Positions 1 through 6,580 of a stretch of 10,858 nucleotides of DNA are shown piece by piece. The notes below the pieces were generated by a model that worked only from the letters and a program-made list of their open reading frames with translations, was not told where the DNA came from and made no database searches. The DNA is from Caldisericota bacterium (GTDB lineage: Bacteria > Caldisericota > Caldisericia > Cryosericales > Cryosericaceae). Position numbers and translations under genes: made by a program. Numbering within the stretch: position 1 is the stretch's first letter; the number at the start of each line of letters is the position of its first letter. The stretch covers positions 1 through 10,858 of the forward strand of contig JAPLGK010000212.1 of NCBI GenBank assembly GCA_026390195.1, read 5' to 3'.

Positions 1-2
1 TC

Positions 3-293
3 GGCAGAGCATATCAGCTGCTCAAGCTCGAGACCTTCTACACGGCGGGAGAAGACGAGTGCAAGGCCTGGGTCATCGAGGCTGGCACCCGTGCCCGCGG
101 AGCTGCAGCAAAGATCCACTCGGATATCGCGCGCGGATTCATTGCAGCCGAAGTCATCTCGGTGGATGACTTCCGCAAAGCCGACAACTCCTTCAAGGTT
201 GCCAGAGAGAAGGGGCTGCTCCGGATAGAGGGTGAGAGCTATATCGTGAAAAACAAGGAGATCGCCCACTTCCGGTTCAACGTCACTCACTGA
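3..293 (+). CDS. ychF: Ribosome-binding ATPase YchF (EngD), C-terminal fragment
   Basis: The gene enters from the left edge, and 96 residues plus a TGA stop are visible. The frame gives a TGS-type domain typical of the C-terminus of YchF: LETFYTAGEDECKAWVI, then AAKIHSDIARGFIAAEVIS, then ESYIVKNKEIAHFRFNV at the very end. YchF is an Obg-family P-loop ATPase that binds ribosomes and is linked to oxidative-stress responses; this is family knowledge. The nucleotide-binding domain and coiled-coil arm lie outside the window, so their integrity cannot be judged. The gene is convergent with the clpC-lepA-hemW operon and ends 56 nt from the hemW stop, with a terminator between them. The identification rests on the distinctive order of TGS motifs and is confident. 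Confidence 0.93.
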   Translation, partial: GRAYQLLKLETFYTAGEDECKAWVIEAGTRARGAAAKIHSDIARGFIAAEVISVDDFRKADNSFKVAREKGLLRIEGESYIVKNKEIAHFRFNVTH

Positions 294-314
294 AAAGAGA
301 CGCTCGTCGCCATC

Positions 315-342
315 AGCCCCGGCCTTGATGGCGGGGGCTTTT
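315..342 (+). terminator. Rho-independent terminator after ychF
   Basis: A GC-rich inverted repeat has arms AGCCCCGGCC (315-324) and GGCGGGGGCT (330-339), loop TTGAT, and one G-G mismatch. It is followed by a short T-run and T-rich sequence (TTTTGTTGT, 339-347). It lies 21 nt past the ychF stop and only 8 nt from the hemW stop on the other strand. The T-tract supports termination of the plus-strand transcript. Read from the minus strand the same hairpin has no T-run directly behind it, so a role in ending hemW transcription is weaker. Confidence 0.8.
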
Positions 343-349
343 GTTGTCC

Positions 350-1504
350 TCAGATGAAAGCCCCGGCTACGAGGTTGTTCAGTTCGAGGCCCTTCTGTGT
401 GCATACAGCCCTGTCTTCCAAGACGCTGATGAGTCCATCACCCATGAGCCGGGCAAGAGCGTCACGAAATATGATGCGCGCATCTTCTCGAAACAGGTCG
501 CCGAACGCCGCGAAATCGAGGCCGGCACCGGGCAAGCGCATGCGCAACATGGCATACTCGCCTTCCCGGAGACGACCCTCGAGCCGTTCCTCGCTGTCGA
601 CAGGCAACCTGCGGTTTAGAATGGCAGCGAAGTAGCCTGCCATGTCATTGACGTTCGTCCATCTTCTGCCTGACACGAATCCAGACGCTCCCAGGCCGAG
701 ACCGACGTAGTCGGTGAACAGCCAGTAGCCGAGATTGTGTTGTGAGACAAAACCGGGACGGGCGAAATTGGAGATCTCATAGTGCTCGAATCCGCTCGCC
801 GCAAGCAGGCTCCATCCCTCCCGCATCGTTGCCAGAACCGTGTCGTCGTCTGGCATCTCCTCACGACCTTCGGCTATGGATTCGGCCAATGGGGTGCCGG
901 CAGCCAGGGTTAGGTTGTACCAGGAGATGTGCTCCGGAGAAAGCTCGATGGCGTGCCTCAACGAGGCACCCTCATCACCAGGCCACGAACTCGGAAGTCC
1001 ATACATGAGGTCCAGAGACAAGTTGCGAATCCCTGCCTCCCGCGCCTGCTGAAGTGCGCGTTCGGCCCCGGCCGCATCGTGCAGGCGTCCCAGTCTCTTC
1101 AGTGAGCAATCGCTGAAGCTCTGGACTCCAACACTCAAGCGATTGATACCCGCACCGGCGTACGCGTGGATTCTCGAAATATCGAGGCTGTCCGGATTAC
1201 TTTCTATGGTGATCTCGCAATCCGGCATTGCCGGCACAGCGGACCTCACCCCATCGATCAGCCGCCCAAGCTGAAGGGGCTCCAACAGGGAAGGTGTGCC
1301 CCCGCCAACGTAGATGGACCGCACACCGAGGTCCTGCCGGCGTAATGTATCAGCCCACAGTCCCCACTCGGCAAGCAAAGCATCCGCATACTCGTCGGGA
1401 ACACCCGTTGCCCCTCCTGTCGACAGGAAGTCACAGTAGTTGCACCTTCTGCGACAGAAGGGAATGTGGAAATAGACACCGACCGGTCTAGTCGTTCGAC
1501 TCAC
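350..1504 (-). CDS. hemW: Heme chaperone HemW (radical SAM, coproporphyrinogen oxidase-like)
   Basis: The protein has 384 residues, a normal length for HemW. The radical SAM cluster motif is CRRRCNYC (C17, C21, C24) in the context HIPFCRRRCNYCDF, followed by GGGTPS at 67-72 and the HemW-type segments SVGVQSFSD (124-132), YEISNFARPG (242-251) and HNLGYW (256-261). The C-terminal part fits a HemN_C-like domain. The HIPFC...CDF form separates it from true HemN. HemW proteins bind heme and pass it to client enzymes, and generally lack oxygen-independent coproporphyrinogen oxidase activity; this is family knowledge. The start is GTG at 1504, inside the end of lepA (17-nt overlap). No good Shine-Dalgarno sequence is visible there, so translational coupling to lepA is likely. 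No other heme gene is in view. Confidence 0.93.
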   Translation of the reverse strand: MSRTTRPVGVYFHIPFCRRRCNYCDFLSTGGATGVPDEYADALLAEWGLWADTLRRQDLGVRSIYVGGGTPSLLEPLQLGRLIDGVRSAVPAMPDCEITIESNPDSLDISRIHAYAGAGINRLSVGVQSFSDCSLKRLGRLHDAAGAERALQQAREAGIRNLSLDLMYGLPSSWPGDEGASLRHAIELSPEHISWYNLTLAAGTPLAESIAEGREEMPDDDTVLATMREGWSLLAASGFEHYEISNFARPGFVSQHNLGYWLFTDYVGLGLGASGFVSGRRWTNVNDMAGYFAAILNRRLPVDSEERLEGRLREGEYAMLRMRLPGAGLDFAAFGDLFREDARIIFRDALARLMGDGLISVLEDRAVCTQKGLELNNLVAGAFI

Positions 1505-3293
1505 GCTTGAGGATAGAGAGAAACGCCTCCTGGGGGATGCTCACCTTGCCAATCTGCTTCATCTTCTTCTTGCCCTCTTTCTGTTTCTCCAGAAGCTTCC
1601 GTTTTCGCGTGACGTCTCCGCCATAGCACTTGGCCAGAACGTCCTTGCGCAGCTGGACGATGTTCTCGCGCGCTACGATCCTTCCGCCGATTGCGGCCTG
1701 CAACGCAACTTCGTACATCTGCCGGGGAACGTGCTTGCGCAGCCGCTGTAACATCGACCTTGCGATGTGCTGGACTTCATCTTCGTGGGCGATGAAGGAG
1801 AGCGCGTCCACTGGCGTTCCGTTGACCAGGACATCGACCTTGGCAAGGCGTTCCTTGCGGTACCCTGCCAGCTCGTAATCAAGCGTTCCGTACCCCTTCG
1901 TGATTGACTTGAGCCGATCGAAGAAATCCGTGATGATCTCGGACAAGGGGAGTTCATATTCCAGGACCGCCCGCCGGCTCTCGGGGTAGGACATGTTGAC
2001 ATAGATGCCCCTGCGCCTGTTGGTGAGTTCCATGACGTCTCCAATAGCTTCATGTGGTACGACAAGCTCAGCTTTGACGAAAGGTTCCTCGATGCATTCG
2101 ATCTCTCCCAGTGGGGGAAACTTCGAAGGACTGTCGGCAAGAACTTCCTCTCCGGTATTGCGCTTGATAACGCGATACCGCACATTCGGAACGGTGACGA
2201 TAATGTCCTGGTTGTACTCGCGGCGAAGGCGCTCAGTGATAACCTCCAGGTGCAGGAGTCCAGAGAACCCACACCGGAACCCAAAGCCCAGGGCCCCCGA
2301 CGACTCGGGTTCAAACGTGAGAGAAGCATCATTCAGCTGCAGCCGCTGCAGTGATGACTTGAGCCCCTCATAGTCGTTGGCGTCGATAGGGTAGAGCCCG
2401 GCAAAAACCATTGAGAGCACCGGCCTGTACCCCGGTACGGGCTCTGCAGCCGGCCGGACTGCGCTCGTCACGGTGTCCCCAATATGAACCTCGGCAGGAA
2501 CCCGGATCACCGCGGCGAAGTAGCCGACCTCCCCGGCTGTCAGGACATCGGTCACGACAGGCGTCAGCTCGAAGTACCCTACCTCGACGACGTCGAACTC
2601 GGTGCCAGTAGCCATGAACCGGACACGGTCTCCCTTCTGGATGGTCCCTTCGAAAACCCTGATGTGAACAACGACACCCTTGTAGGTATCAAAGTGCGAG
2701 TCGAACACGAGACACTTGAGAGGGGCGTCGGCGTCGCCGGAAGGACTCGGAACCTTGTCTTCAATGACGCGAAGCAGCTCGTCCACTCCGAGCCCTGTCT
2801 TTGCGCTGACAAGCGACGCATCGGAGGCATCGAGTCCGATGATCTCCTCGATCTCCCGTTTCGTCTCGTCCACGTCGGCGTTTGGCAAATCGATCTTGTT
2901 GACAGCAGTGATGATCGTAAGGTTGTGATTCAGCGCGAGGTAGGTATTGGCAACAGTCTGCGCCTCGACACCCTGTGTCGCGTCCACGACAAGCACAGCT
3001 CCTTCGCAGGCGGCTATGCTGCGCGAGACTTCGTAGGTGAAGTCGACGTGGCCGGGCGTATCAATCAGATTGAACACCACTGGTGAACCGTCCCGTGCGG
3101 TATAGGTCAGGCGGATGGGATGTGCCTTGATGGTGATGCCGCGTTCTTTCTCGATGTCCATCTGATCCAGGACCTGATCACCCTTGTTTTTCAGGATGAA
3201 GCCGGCTCGCTCGAGAAAACGGTCAGCGAGCGTGGACTTGCCGTGATCGATATGGGCAATGATACAGAAATTGCGTATGCTTTTCGGGTTCAT
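1488..3293 (-). CDS. lepA: Elongation factor 4 (LepA), ribosomal back-translocase GTPase
   Basis: The protein has 601 residues, the standard LepA length. GTPase motifs appear in order: G1 AHIDHGKST (13-21), G2 RGITIK (51-56), G3 DTPGH (78-82) and G4 NKID (132-135). EF-G-like domains II, III and V follow, then the LepA-specific C-terminal domain ending KVSIPQEAFLSILK. The motif SGLLHLEVITERLRREY and the LepA tail distinguish it from EF-G and TypA/BipA. LepA acts on stalled or mistranslocated ribosomes and on 30S assembly; this is family knowledge. The ATG lies 9 nt after the clpC stop. A GGAG (3296-3299) is only 2 nt from it, so initiation probably relies partly on coupling. In many bacteria lepA also neighbours hemW, so this pairing is conventional, while the upstream clpC is less so. 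Confidence 0.97.
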   Translation of the reverse strand: MNPKSIRNFCIIAHIDHGKSTLADRFLERAGFILKNKGDQVLDQMDIEKERGITIKAHPIRLTYTARDGSPVVFNLIDTPGHVDFTYEVSRSIAACEGAVLVVDATQGVEAQTVANTYLALNHNLTIITAVNKIDLPNADVDETKREIEEIIGLDASDASLVSAKTGLGVDELLRVIEDKVPSPSGDADAPLKCLVFDSHFDTYKGVVVHIRVFEGTIQKGDRVRFMATGTEFDVVEVGYFELTPVVTDVLTAGEVGYFAAVIRVPAEVHIGDTVTSAVRPAAEPVPGYRPVLSMVFAGLYPIDANDYEGLKSSLQRLQLNDASLTFEPESSGALGFGFRCGFSGLLHLEVITERLRREYNQDIIVTVPNVRYRVIKRNTGEEVLADSPSKFPPLGEIECIEEPFVKAELVVPHEAIGDVMELTNRRRGIYVNMSYPESRRAVLEYELPLSEIITDFFDRLKSITKGYGTLDYELAGYRKERLAKVDVLVNGTPVDALSFIAHEDEVQHIARSMLQRLRKHVPRQMYEVALQAAIGGRIVARENIVQLRKDVLAKCYGGDVTRKRKLLEKQKEGKKKMKQIGKVSIPQEAFLSILKRESND

Positions 3294-3302
3294 GACTCCA
3301 GC

Positions 3303-5774
3303 CTATTCTGCTGGCACGGGCTCTCTCAGTGCTGACTCGAAGACCACCTTCTGGCTGTCGCTCGTCACGACGATGGTATCGCCGTGCTTGAACTCACCTT
3401 CCAGGATCCGATATGACAGCTCGTTTTCCACTTCGTGCTGGATCAACCTCAGCAGCGGCCGGGCACCATACTCGAGGTTGAAGCCCTTGCGTGCAAGATA
3501 CGACACGAGCTCGGGGCTGAACTGGAGGTGCATGCCCTCCTCCTCGACCTCCCTGGTTACTCTCTTCAGCAGGATCGCTACGATCTTCTCGATGTCCTCG
3601 ACCGTCAATTGGTTGAACACGACAATCTCGTCGACCCGGTTTAGGAATTCCGGCTTGAAGCTGTGCTTGAGCTCATCCATCATGGACGCTGTGTGGGCTT
3701 CTGCCTCACCACCCTCGCCGGGAAGCTTGAACCCGAGGCCACCCATCCGATTGAACCCGCCTCCTATGTTGCTCGTCATGATGATGACGGCGTTCCGGAA
3801 ATCGACCGTCCTTCCACTCGAGTCGGTCAGACGTCCATCGTCCATAATCTGGAGCAGAATGTCGAAGACGTCCGGATGGGCTTTCTCGATCTCGTCGAAC
3901 AGGACGATGCTGAACGGGCGACGCCTCACGGCTTCGGTCAACTGCCCACCCTCTTCGTATCCCACGTAGCCGGGGGGGGCTCCGACCAGGCGAGACACAG
4001 CGAACTTCTCCATATACTCGCTCATGTCGAGGCGGATGAGTGATGACTCACTGCCAAACAGCTCCTCGGCCAGGACGCGTGCCAGCTCGGTTTTCCCCAC
4101 GCCTGTCGGGCCAAGGAACAGGAACGACCCAATGGGCTTTGTAGGATGCTTAAGCCCCGCACGAGAACGCCTCAGGGCCTCTGCCATGAGCGCTACAGCC
4201 TGATCCTGCCCAACAACCCTCGTTTGGAGAGCGTCCTCGAGGTGCAGGAGCTTTGCTCGTTCATCCTCAGCAAGCCGCTCGGCTGGAATGTTGGTCCACA
4301 GGGCCACAACGGCGCGAATATCATCCGGGCTCACAACGGCTTCCCGTGCAGCCGACGCCACAAACGAGCTGCCTTTCATCATCTCGATCTTGTCGTGAAC
4401 GTCCCGCTCCTGGTCTCGCAAACCCGCCGCCTTCTCGAACTCCTGGTTGCGAATGGCGTCGTCCTTCTCTCGCTCGATCTTGTCGAGCTCGTCCTGCAGT
4501 TGACGGTATTCGTCGCTCGGAACGGTAGAAGCAAGCCTTACCTTGGCGCTGGCTTCATCCATGAGATCGACTGCCTTGTCCGGCAGGAACCGGCTCGTGA
4601 TGTACTTCACAGAGAGCCTGACGGCAGCCTCGATGGCCGCGTCCGTAATGGTTACCTGATGGTGAGCCTCATACCTGTCGCGTAGTCCCTTCAGGATTTC
4701 GATCGACTCGGGTACGGTGGATTCGCTGACGACGATCGGCTGGAATCGGCGCTCGAGCGCCGGGTCTTTCTCGATGTACTTGTGGTACTCTCCGAGCGTG
4801 GTGGCTCCAATCGTCTGAAGCTCGCCTCTCGACAACGCCGGCTTGAGGATGTTGGCCGCATCGATAGAACTTCCTTCTGCGGACCCAGCCCCCACAACGT
4901 TGTGCAGTTCGTCGATGAACAGAATGACCGTGTTGCCGGCCGTCTTCATCTCGGCCAGAAACTTCTTCATCCGATCCTCAAATTCGCCACGGTATTTGGT
5001 CCCGGCCACAAGGCTTGGAATATCAAGCGAAATGACGCGCTTGTTCTTGAGAAGTTCAGGCACTTCGCCCGCAACGATTTTTCGTGCCAACCCCTCGACG
5101 ATGGCCGTCTTGCCTACGCCAGGGTCACCGATGAGCACGGGGTTGTTCTTGGTTCGTCGCAGCAGTATCTGAAGCAGCCTCTCCGTCTCCTTGTCACGAC
5201 CGATGACGGGGTCGAGCTTGCCCTGACGAGCCATCTCTGTCAGGTCGCGACTGTACTGGTCGAGCGTCGGCGTCTTGGTGCGCTGCCGCGGCTGGTGACC
5301 AGGGCGCTGGGGCTCCGTCGTGTGCTCGGTCCCACGCAACGAGAGAACCGTGTTCACGAGCTTCGAAACATCGACCCCTTCATCCTCCAGACTTCGAACA
5401 CCCACGCCGCCACCCTCGTGAACGATCGCCAGCAGGATGTGTTCCGTAGAGATGTACCCGTCCCCAAGATTGATGGCCTCGCGCTCAGCCAGGTCCAGGA
5501 CCTTCTTGGCCCTTGGCGTGAGGATGATCTCATCATTCCTGCCGAGGAAGTTGTTGTGCTTGACCCCTCGCACCTGATCGGAAACGTAGTCGACCAGTTT
5601 GTGAAGATCGATGCCGCTGGCAACCATGGCCTCATACGCTATACCTTCTTCCAGCTTGGCAAGACCAATCAGGAGGTGGTCGGTGTCGAGGAAGTCGTTA
5701 CCCAGCGAGCTGGCCGACTCCTGTGCCATCCATACGGCCTTTTGAGCACGTTCTGTCAAGTTTGCCCAGTTCAT
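3303..5774 (-). CDS. clpC: ATP-dependent Clp protease ATP-binding subunit ClpC
   Basis: The protein has 823 residues from the chosen start. It has two N-terminal Clp repeats (about 1-70 and 78-145). AAA+ domain 1 has Walker A GDPGVGKT (216-223), Walker B VILFIDE (283-289) and arginines in LERRFQPI (about 340-347). A UVR-type motif (about 425-463, EFEKAAGLRDQE) follows. AAA+ domain 2 has Walker A GPTGVGKT (555-562), Walker B IVLFDEIEK (623-631) and GAPPGYVGY (598-606). An LGF tripeptide (680-682) sits where the ClpP-binding loop is expected. The UVR motif and lack of a long ClpB-style middle coil make this ClpC. It would unfold substrates and thread them into ClpP. An upstream in-frame ATG at 5834 would add 20 residues, but a GGAGG 9 nt before the ATG at 5774 supports the shorter form. 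No mcsA, mcsB or ctsR is adjacent. It is the first gene of the minus-strand operon. Confidence 0.96.
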   Translation of the reverse strand: MNWANLTERAQKAVWMAQESASSLGNDFLDTDHLLIGLAKLEEGIAYEAMVASGIDLHKLVDYVSDQVRGVKHNNFLGRNDEIILTPRAKKVLDLAEREAINLGDGYISTEHILLAIVHEGGGVGVRSLEDEGVDVSKLVNTVLSLRGTEHTTEPQRPGHQPRQRTKTPTLDQYSRDLTEMARQGKLDPVIGRDKETERLLQILLRRTKNNPVLIGDPGVGKTAIVEGLARKIVAGEVPELLKNKRVISLDIPSLVAGTKYRGEFEDRMKKFLAEMKTAGNTVILFIDELHNVVGAGSAEGSSIDAANILKPALSRGELQTIGATTLGEYHKYIEKDPALERRFQPIVVSESTVPESIEILKGLRDRYEAHHQVTITDAAIEAAVRLSVKYITSRFLPDKAVDLMDEASAKVRLASTVPSDEYRQLQDELDKIEREKDDAIRNQEFEKAAGLRDQERDVHDKIEMMKGSSFVASAAREAVVSPDDIRAVVALWTNIPAERLAEDERAKLLHLEDALQTRVVGQDQAVALMAEALRRSRAGLKHPTKPIGSFLFLGPTGVGKTELARVLAEELFGSESSLIRLDMSEYMEKFAVSRLVGAPPGYVGYEEGGQLTEAVRRRPFSIVLFDEIEKAHPDVFDILLQIMDDGRLTDSSGRTVDFRNAVIIMTSNIGGGFNRMGGLGFKLPGEGGEAEAHTASMMDELKHSFKPEFLNRVDEIVVFNQLTVEDIEKIVAILLKRVTREVEEEGMHLQFSPELVSYLARKGFNLEYGARPLLRLIQHEVENELSYRILEGEFKHGDTIVVTSDSQKVVFESALREPVPAE

Positions 5775-5783
5775 GGAATAGTG

Positions 5784-5788
5784 CCTCC
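5784..5788 (-). promoter_or_regulatory. Ribosome binding site of clpC
   Basis: The minus strand reads GGAGG here, with 9 nt before the ATG at 5774. It decides the start: the longer frame from 5834 would begin with a basic stretch (MRGSGPRWRHMQRRERRHYS) unlike known ClpC N-termini, whereas the start used here gives the normal MNWANLTERAQKAV. Confidence 0.8.
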
Positions 5789-5814
5789 GTTCCCGGCGCT
5801 GCATGTGACGCCAA

Positions 5815-5831
5815 CGGGGGCCGGACCCCCG
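5815..5831 (-). other. Small GC hairpin in the clpC leader
   Basis: CGGGGG (5815-5820) and CCCCCG (5826-5831) are perfect complements separated by 5 nt. The element lies between the proposed clpC promoter and the ribosome binding site, so it would form in the leader RNA. There is no T-run, so it is not a terminator. It may affect RNA stability or simply reflect local GC richness. Confidence 0.4.
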
Positions 5832-5849
5832 CATATCTGTTTCTATGAT

Positions 5850-5877
5850 AGTCTACCGCGCCCATGGCTTTCGTCAA
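5850..5877 (-). promoter_or_regulatory. Probable sigma-70-type promoter of clpC-lepA-hemW
   Basis: On the minus strand TTGACG (5877-5872) is followed after 16 nt by TAGACT (5855-5850). Transcription would start about 70 nt before the clpC ATG. The -10 is imperfect, and a nearby TATCAT could be used instead. I see no CIRCE inverted repeat and no CtsR heptad repeat here, so the classic Firmicutes heat-shock repressors are not supported by the sequence. Confidence 0.5.
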
Positions 5878-5914
5878 ACAGCCGACTGTGGCGAGAGTGG
5901 GGCGGCATCATGGT

Positions 5915-5943
5915 TTGACTTGTCCTGCCACCACATGTAGAAT
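5915..5943 (+). promoter_or_regulatory. Sigma-70-type promoter of the 5980-9025 gene pair
   Basis: TTGACT (5915-5920), a spacer of exactly 17 nt, then TAGAAT (5938-5943). Each hexamer is one base from consensus and the spacing is ideal. The predicted transcription start is near 5950, giving a leader of about 30 nt before the ATG at 5980. It is divergent to the clpC promoter, with the two -35 boxes 37 bp apart. Confidence 0.75.
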
Positions 5944-5959
5944 CCATAGGGTGGATTCT
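5939..5959 (+). promoter_or_regulatory. Perfect inverted repeat over the -10 and start site (operator candidate)
   Basis: AGAATCCA (5939-5946) and TGGATTCT (5952-5959) are exact reverse complements separated by TAGGG. The left arm shares bases with the -10 box and the right arm falls just past the predicted transcription start. A dimeric repressor bound here would block RNA polymerase. The alternative is a 5' hairpin in the transcript. I know of no regulator with this exact site. Confidence 0.5.
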
Positions 5960-5979
5960 CGGAGGCAAAGGGGGATGCT

Positions 5980-6483
5980 ATGGATGACAAGGTCGACGCA
6001 GGAAGTACGCCGCGTGACTGGTTCGCAGAACTGACAGCTCGCATCCCGAATTTTGTGGGCTATCTGGGCAAAGACCAGCGCCGCATTGCCGACAAGACGG
6101 TGCGAGATACCATGGTGTTCAAGCTGGACGACCTGAGGGAAATCCTTTCCGACGTCATCGAGAAGGCAAACGACGCAGAAACGTCGGTCGTCGATGACAT
6201 CTCCAAGATCCTCCGAACAATGAACGAACTACGTGACAAGGTGGAATTCCTCGGATATGGTGATACGACGTTCTTCAGCGATGAACAGCTCAACCCAGAT
6301 TTCCTGTCGTGGGTCTATCAGCTGGAAACACAGATATACGATAATCTTGATGAACTCGAGACTGCGTTCGAGTCGCCCAAGGACCTTGGCCGGCGAGATA
6401 CACTGAAAGACATCCGCAAACGTATCGAGGTCATCTCGCAGGACTTCGCCACTCGCAAGGAGGCACTGAAGTCACCACGGTAG
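5980..6483 (+). CDS. Conserved-looking small helical protein, function unknown
   Basis: The protein has 167 residues with no signal peptide, membrane segment or cysteine. It is rich in charged residues and predicted by eye to be nearly all helical, with coiled-coil-like stretches at about 46-90 and 110-160. The N-terminal block WFAELTARIPNFVGYLGKDQRRIADKTVRD (14-43) resembles the 'IPGYxGYxxKExRRxADxxLR' block I recall from uncharacterised bacterial proteins, some near SPFH/band-7 or zinc-ribbon proteins. That link is from memory and tentative. Translation starts at ATG 5980; AAAGGGGG lies 5 nt upstream and GGAGG (5961-5965) is 14 nt away. It has its own good promoter and runs co-directionally into the penicillin-binding protein gene 97 nt downstream, so the two may share a transcript. 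A cytosolic scaffold or regulator is possible but not shown. Confidence 0.8.
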   Translation: MDDKVDAGSTPRDWFAELTARIPNFVGYLGKDQRRIADKTVRDTMVFKLDDLREILSDVIEKANDAETSVVDDISKILRTMNELRDKVEFLGYGDTTFFSDEQLNPDFLSWVYQLETQIYDNLDELETAFESPKDLGRRDTLKDIRKRIEVISQDFATRKEALKSPR

Positions 6484-6491
6484 CACTGTAC

Positions 6492-6510
6492 GCGTTCCGG
6501 ATCGAAACGC
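6492..6510 (+). other. Intercistronic hairpin before the penicillin-binding protein gene
   Basis: GCGTTCCG (6492-6499) and CGAAACGC (6503-6510) pair with one C-A mismatch around a 3-nt loop. There is no T-run after it, so it is unlikely to be a full terminator. It could modulate RNA stability between the two genes. Low confidence that it is functional. Confidence 0.3.
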
Positions 6511-6568
6511 AGGCATCCATGTCTGCCCCTCGCAGAACCCGGCGTGCCGTCACTCTGTGTCGACAACC

Positions 6569-6574
6569 AGGAGG
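6569..6574 (+). promoter_or_regulatory. Ribosome binding site that fixes a TTG start
   Basis: A full consensus AGGAGG is followed by 6 nt and then TTG at 6581. The in-frame GTG at 6557 lies upstream of this site and has no Shine-Dalgarno sequence of its own, so the TTG is the better start for the penicillin-binding protein. Confidence 0.85.
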
Positions 6575-6580
6575 CACTAC

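Noticed and set aside
1673..2332. 219-codon frame on the minus strand inside lepA
   Set aside because: Out-of-frame shadow of lepA, serine/arginine-rich with no domain.
2484..3086. 200-codon plus-strand frame opposite lepA
   Set aside because: Antisense shadow of the conserved LepA GTPase and domain II sequence.
4782..5918. 378-codon open frame on the plus strand opposite clpC
   Set aside because: It lies wholly antisense to clear clpC coding sequence and its leader, has no recognisable motif and no ribosome binding site; long antisense frames are expected in GC-rich genes.
6557..6580. GTG start for the penicillin-binding protein
   Set aside because: It is upstream of the consensus AGGAGG, which is spaced for the TTG at 6581.
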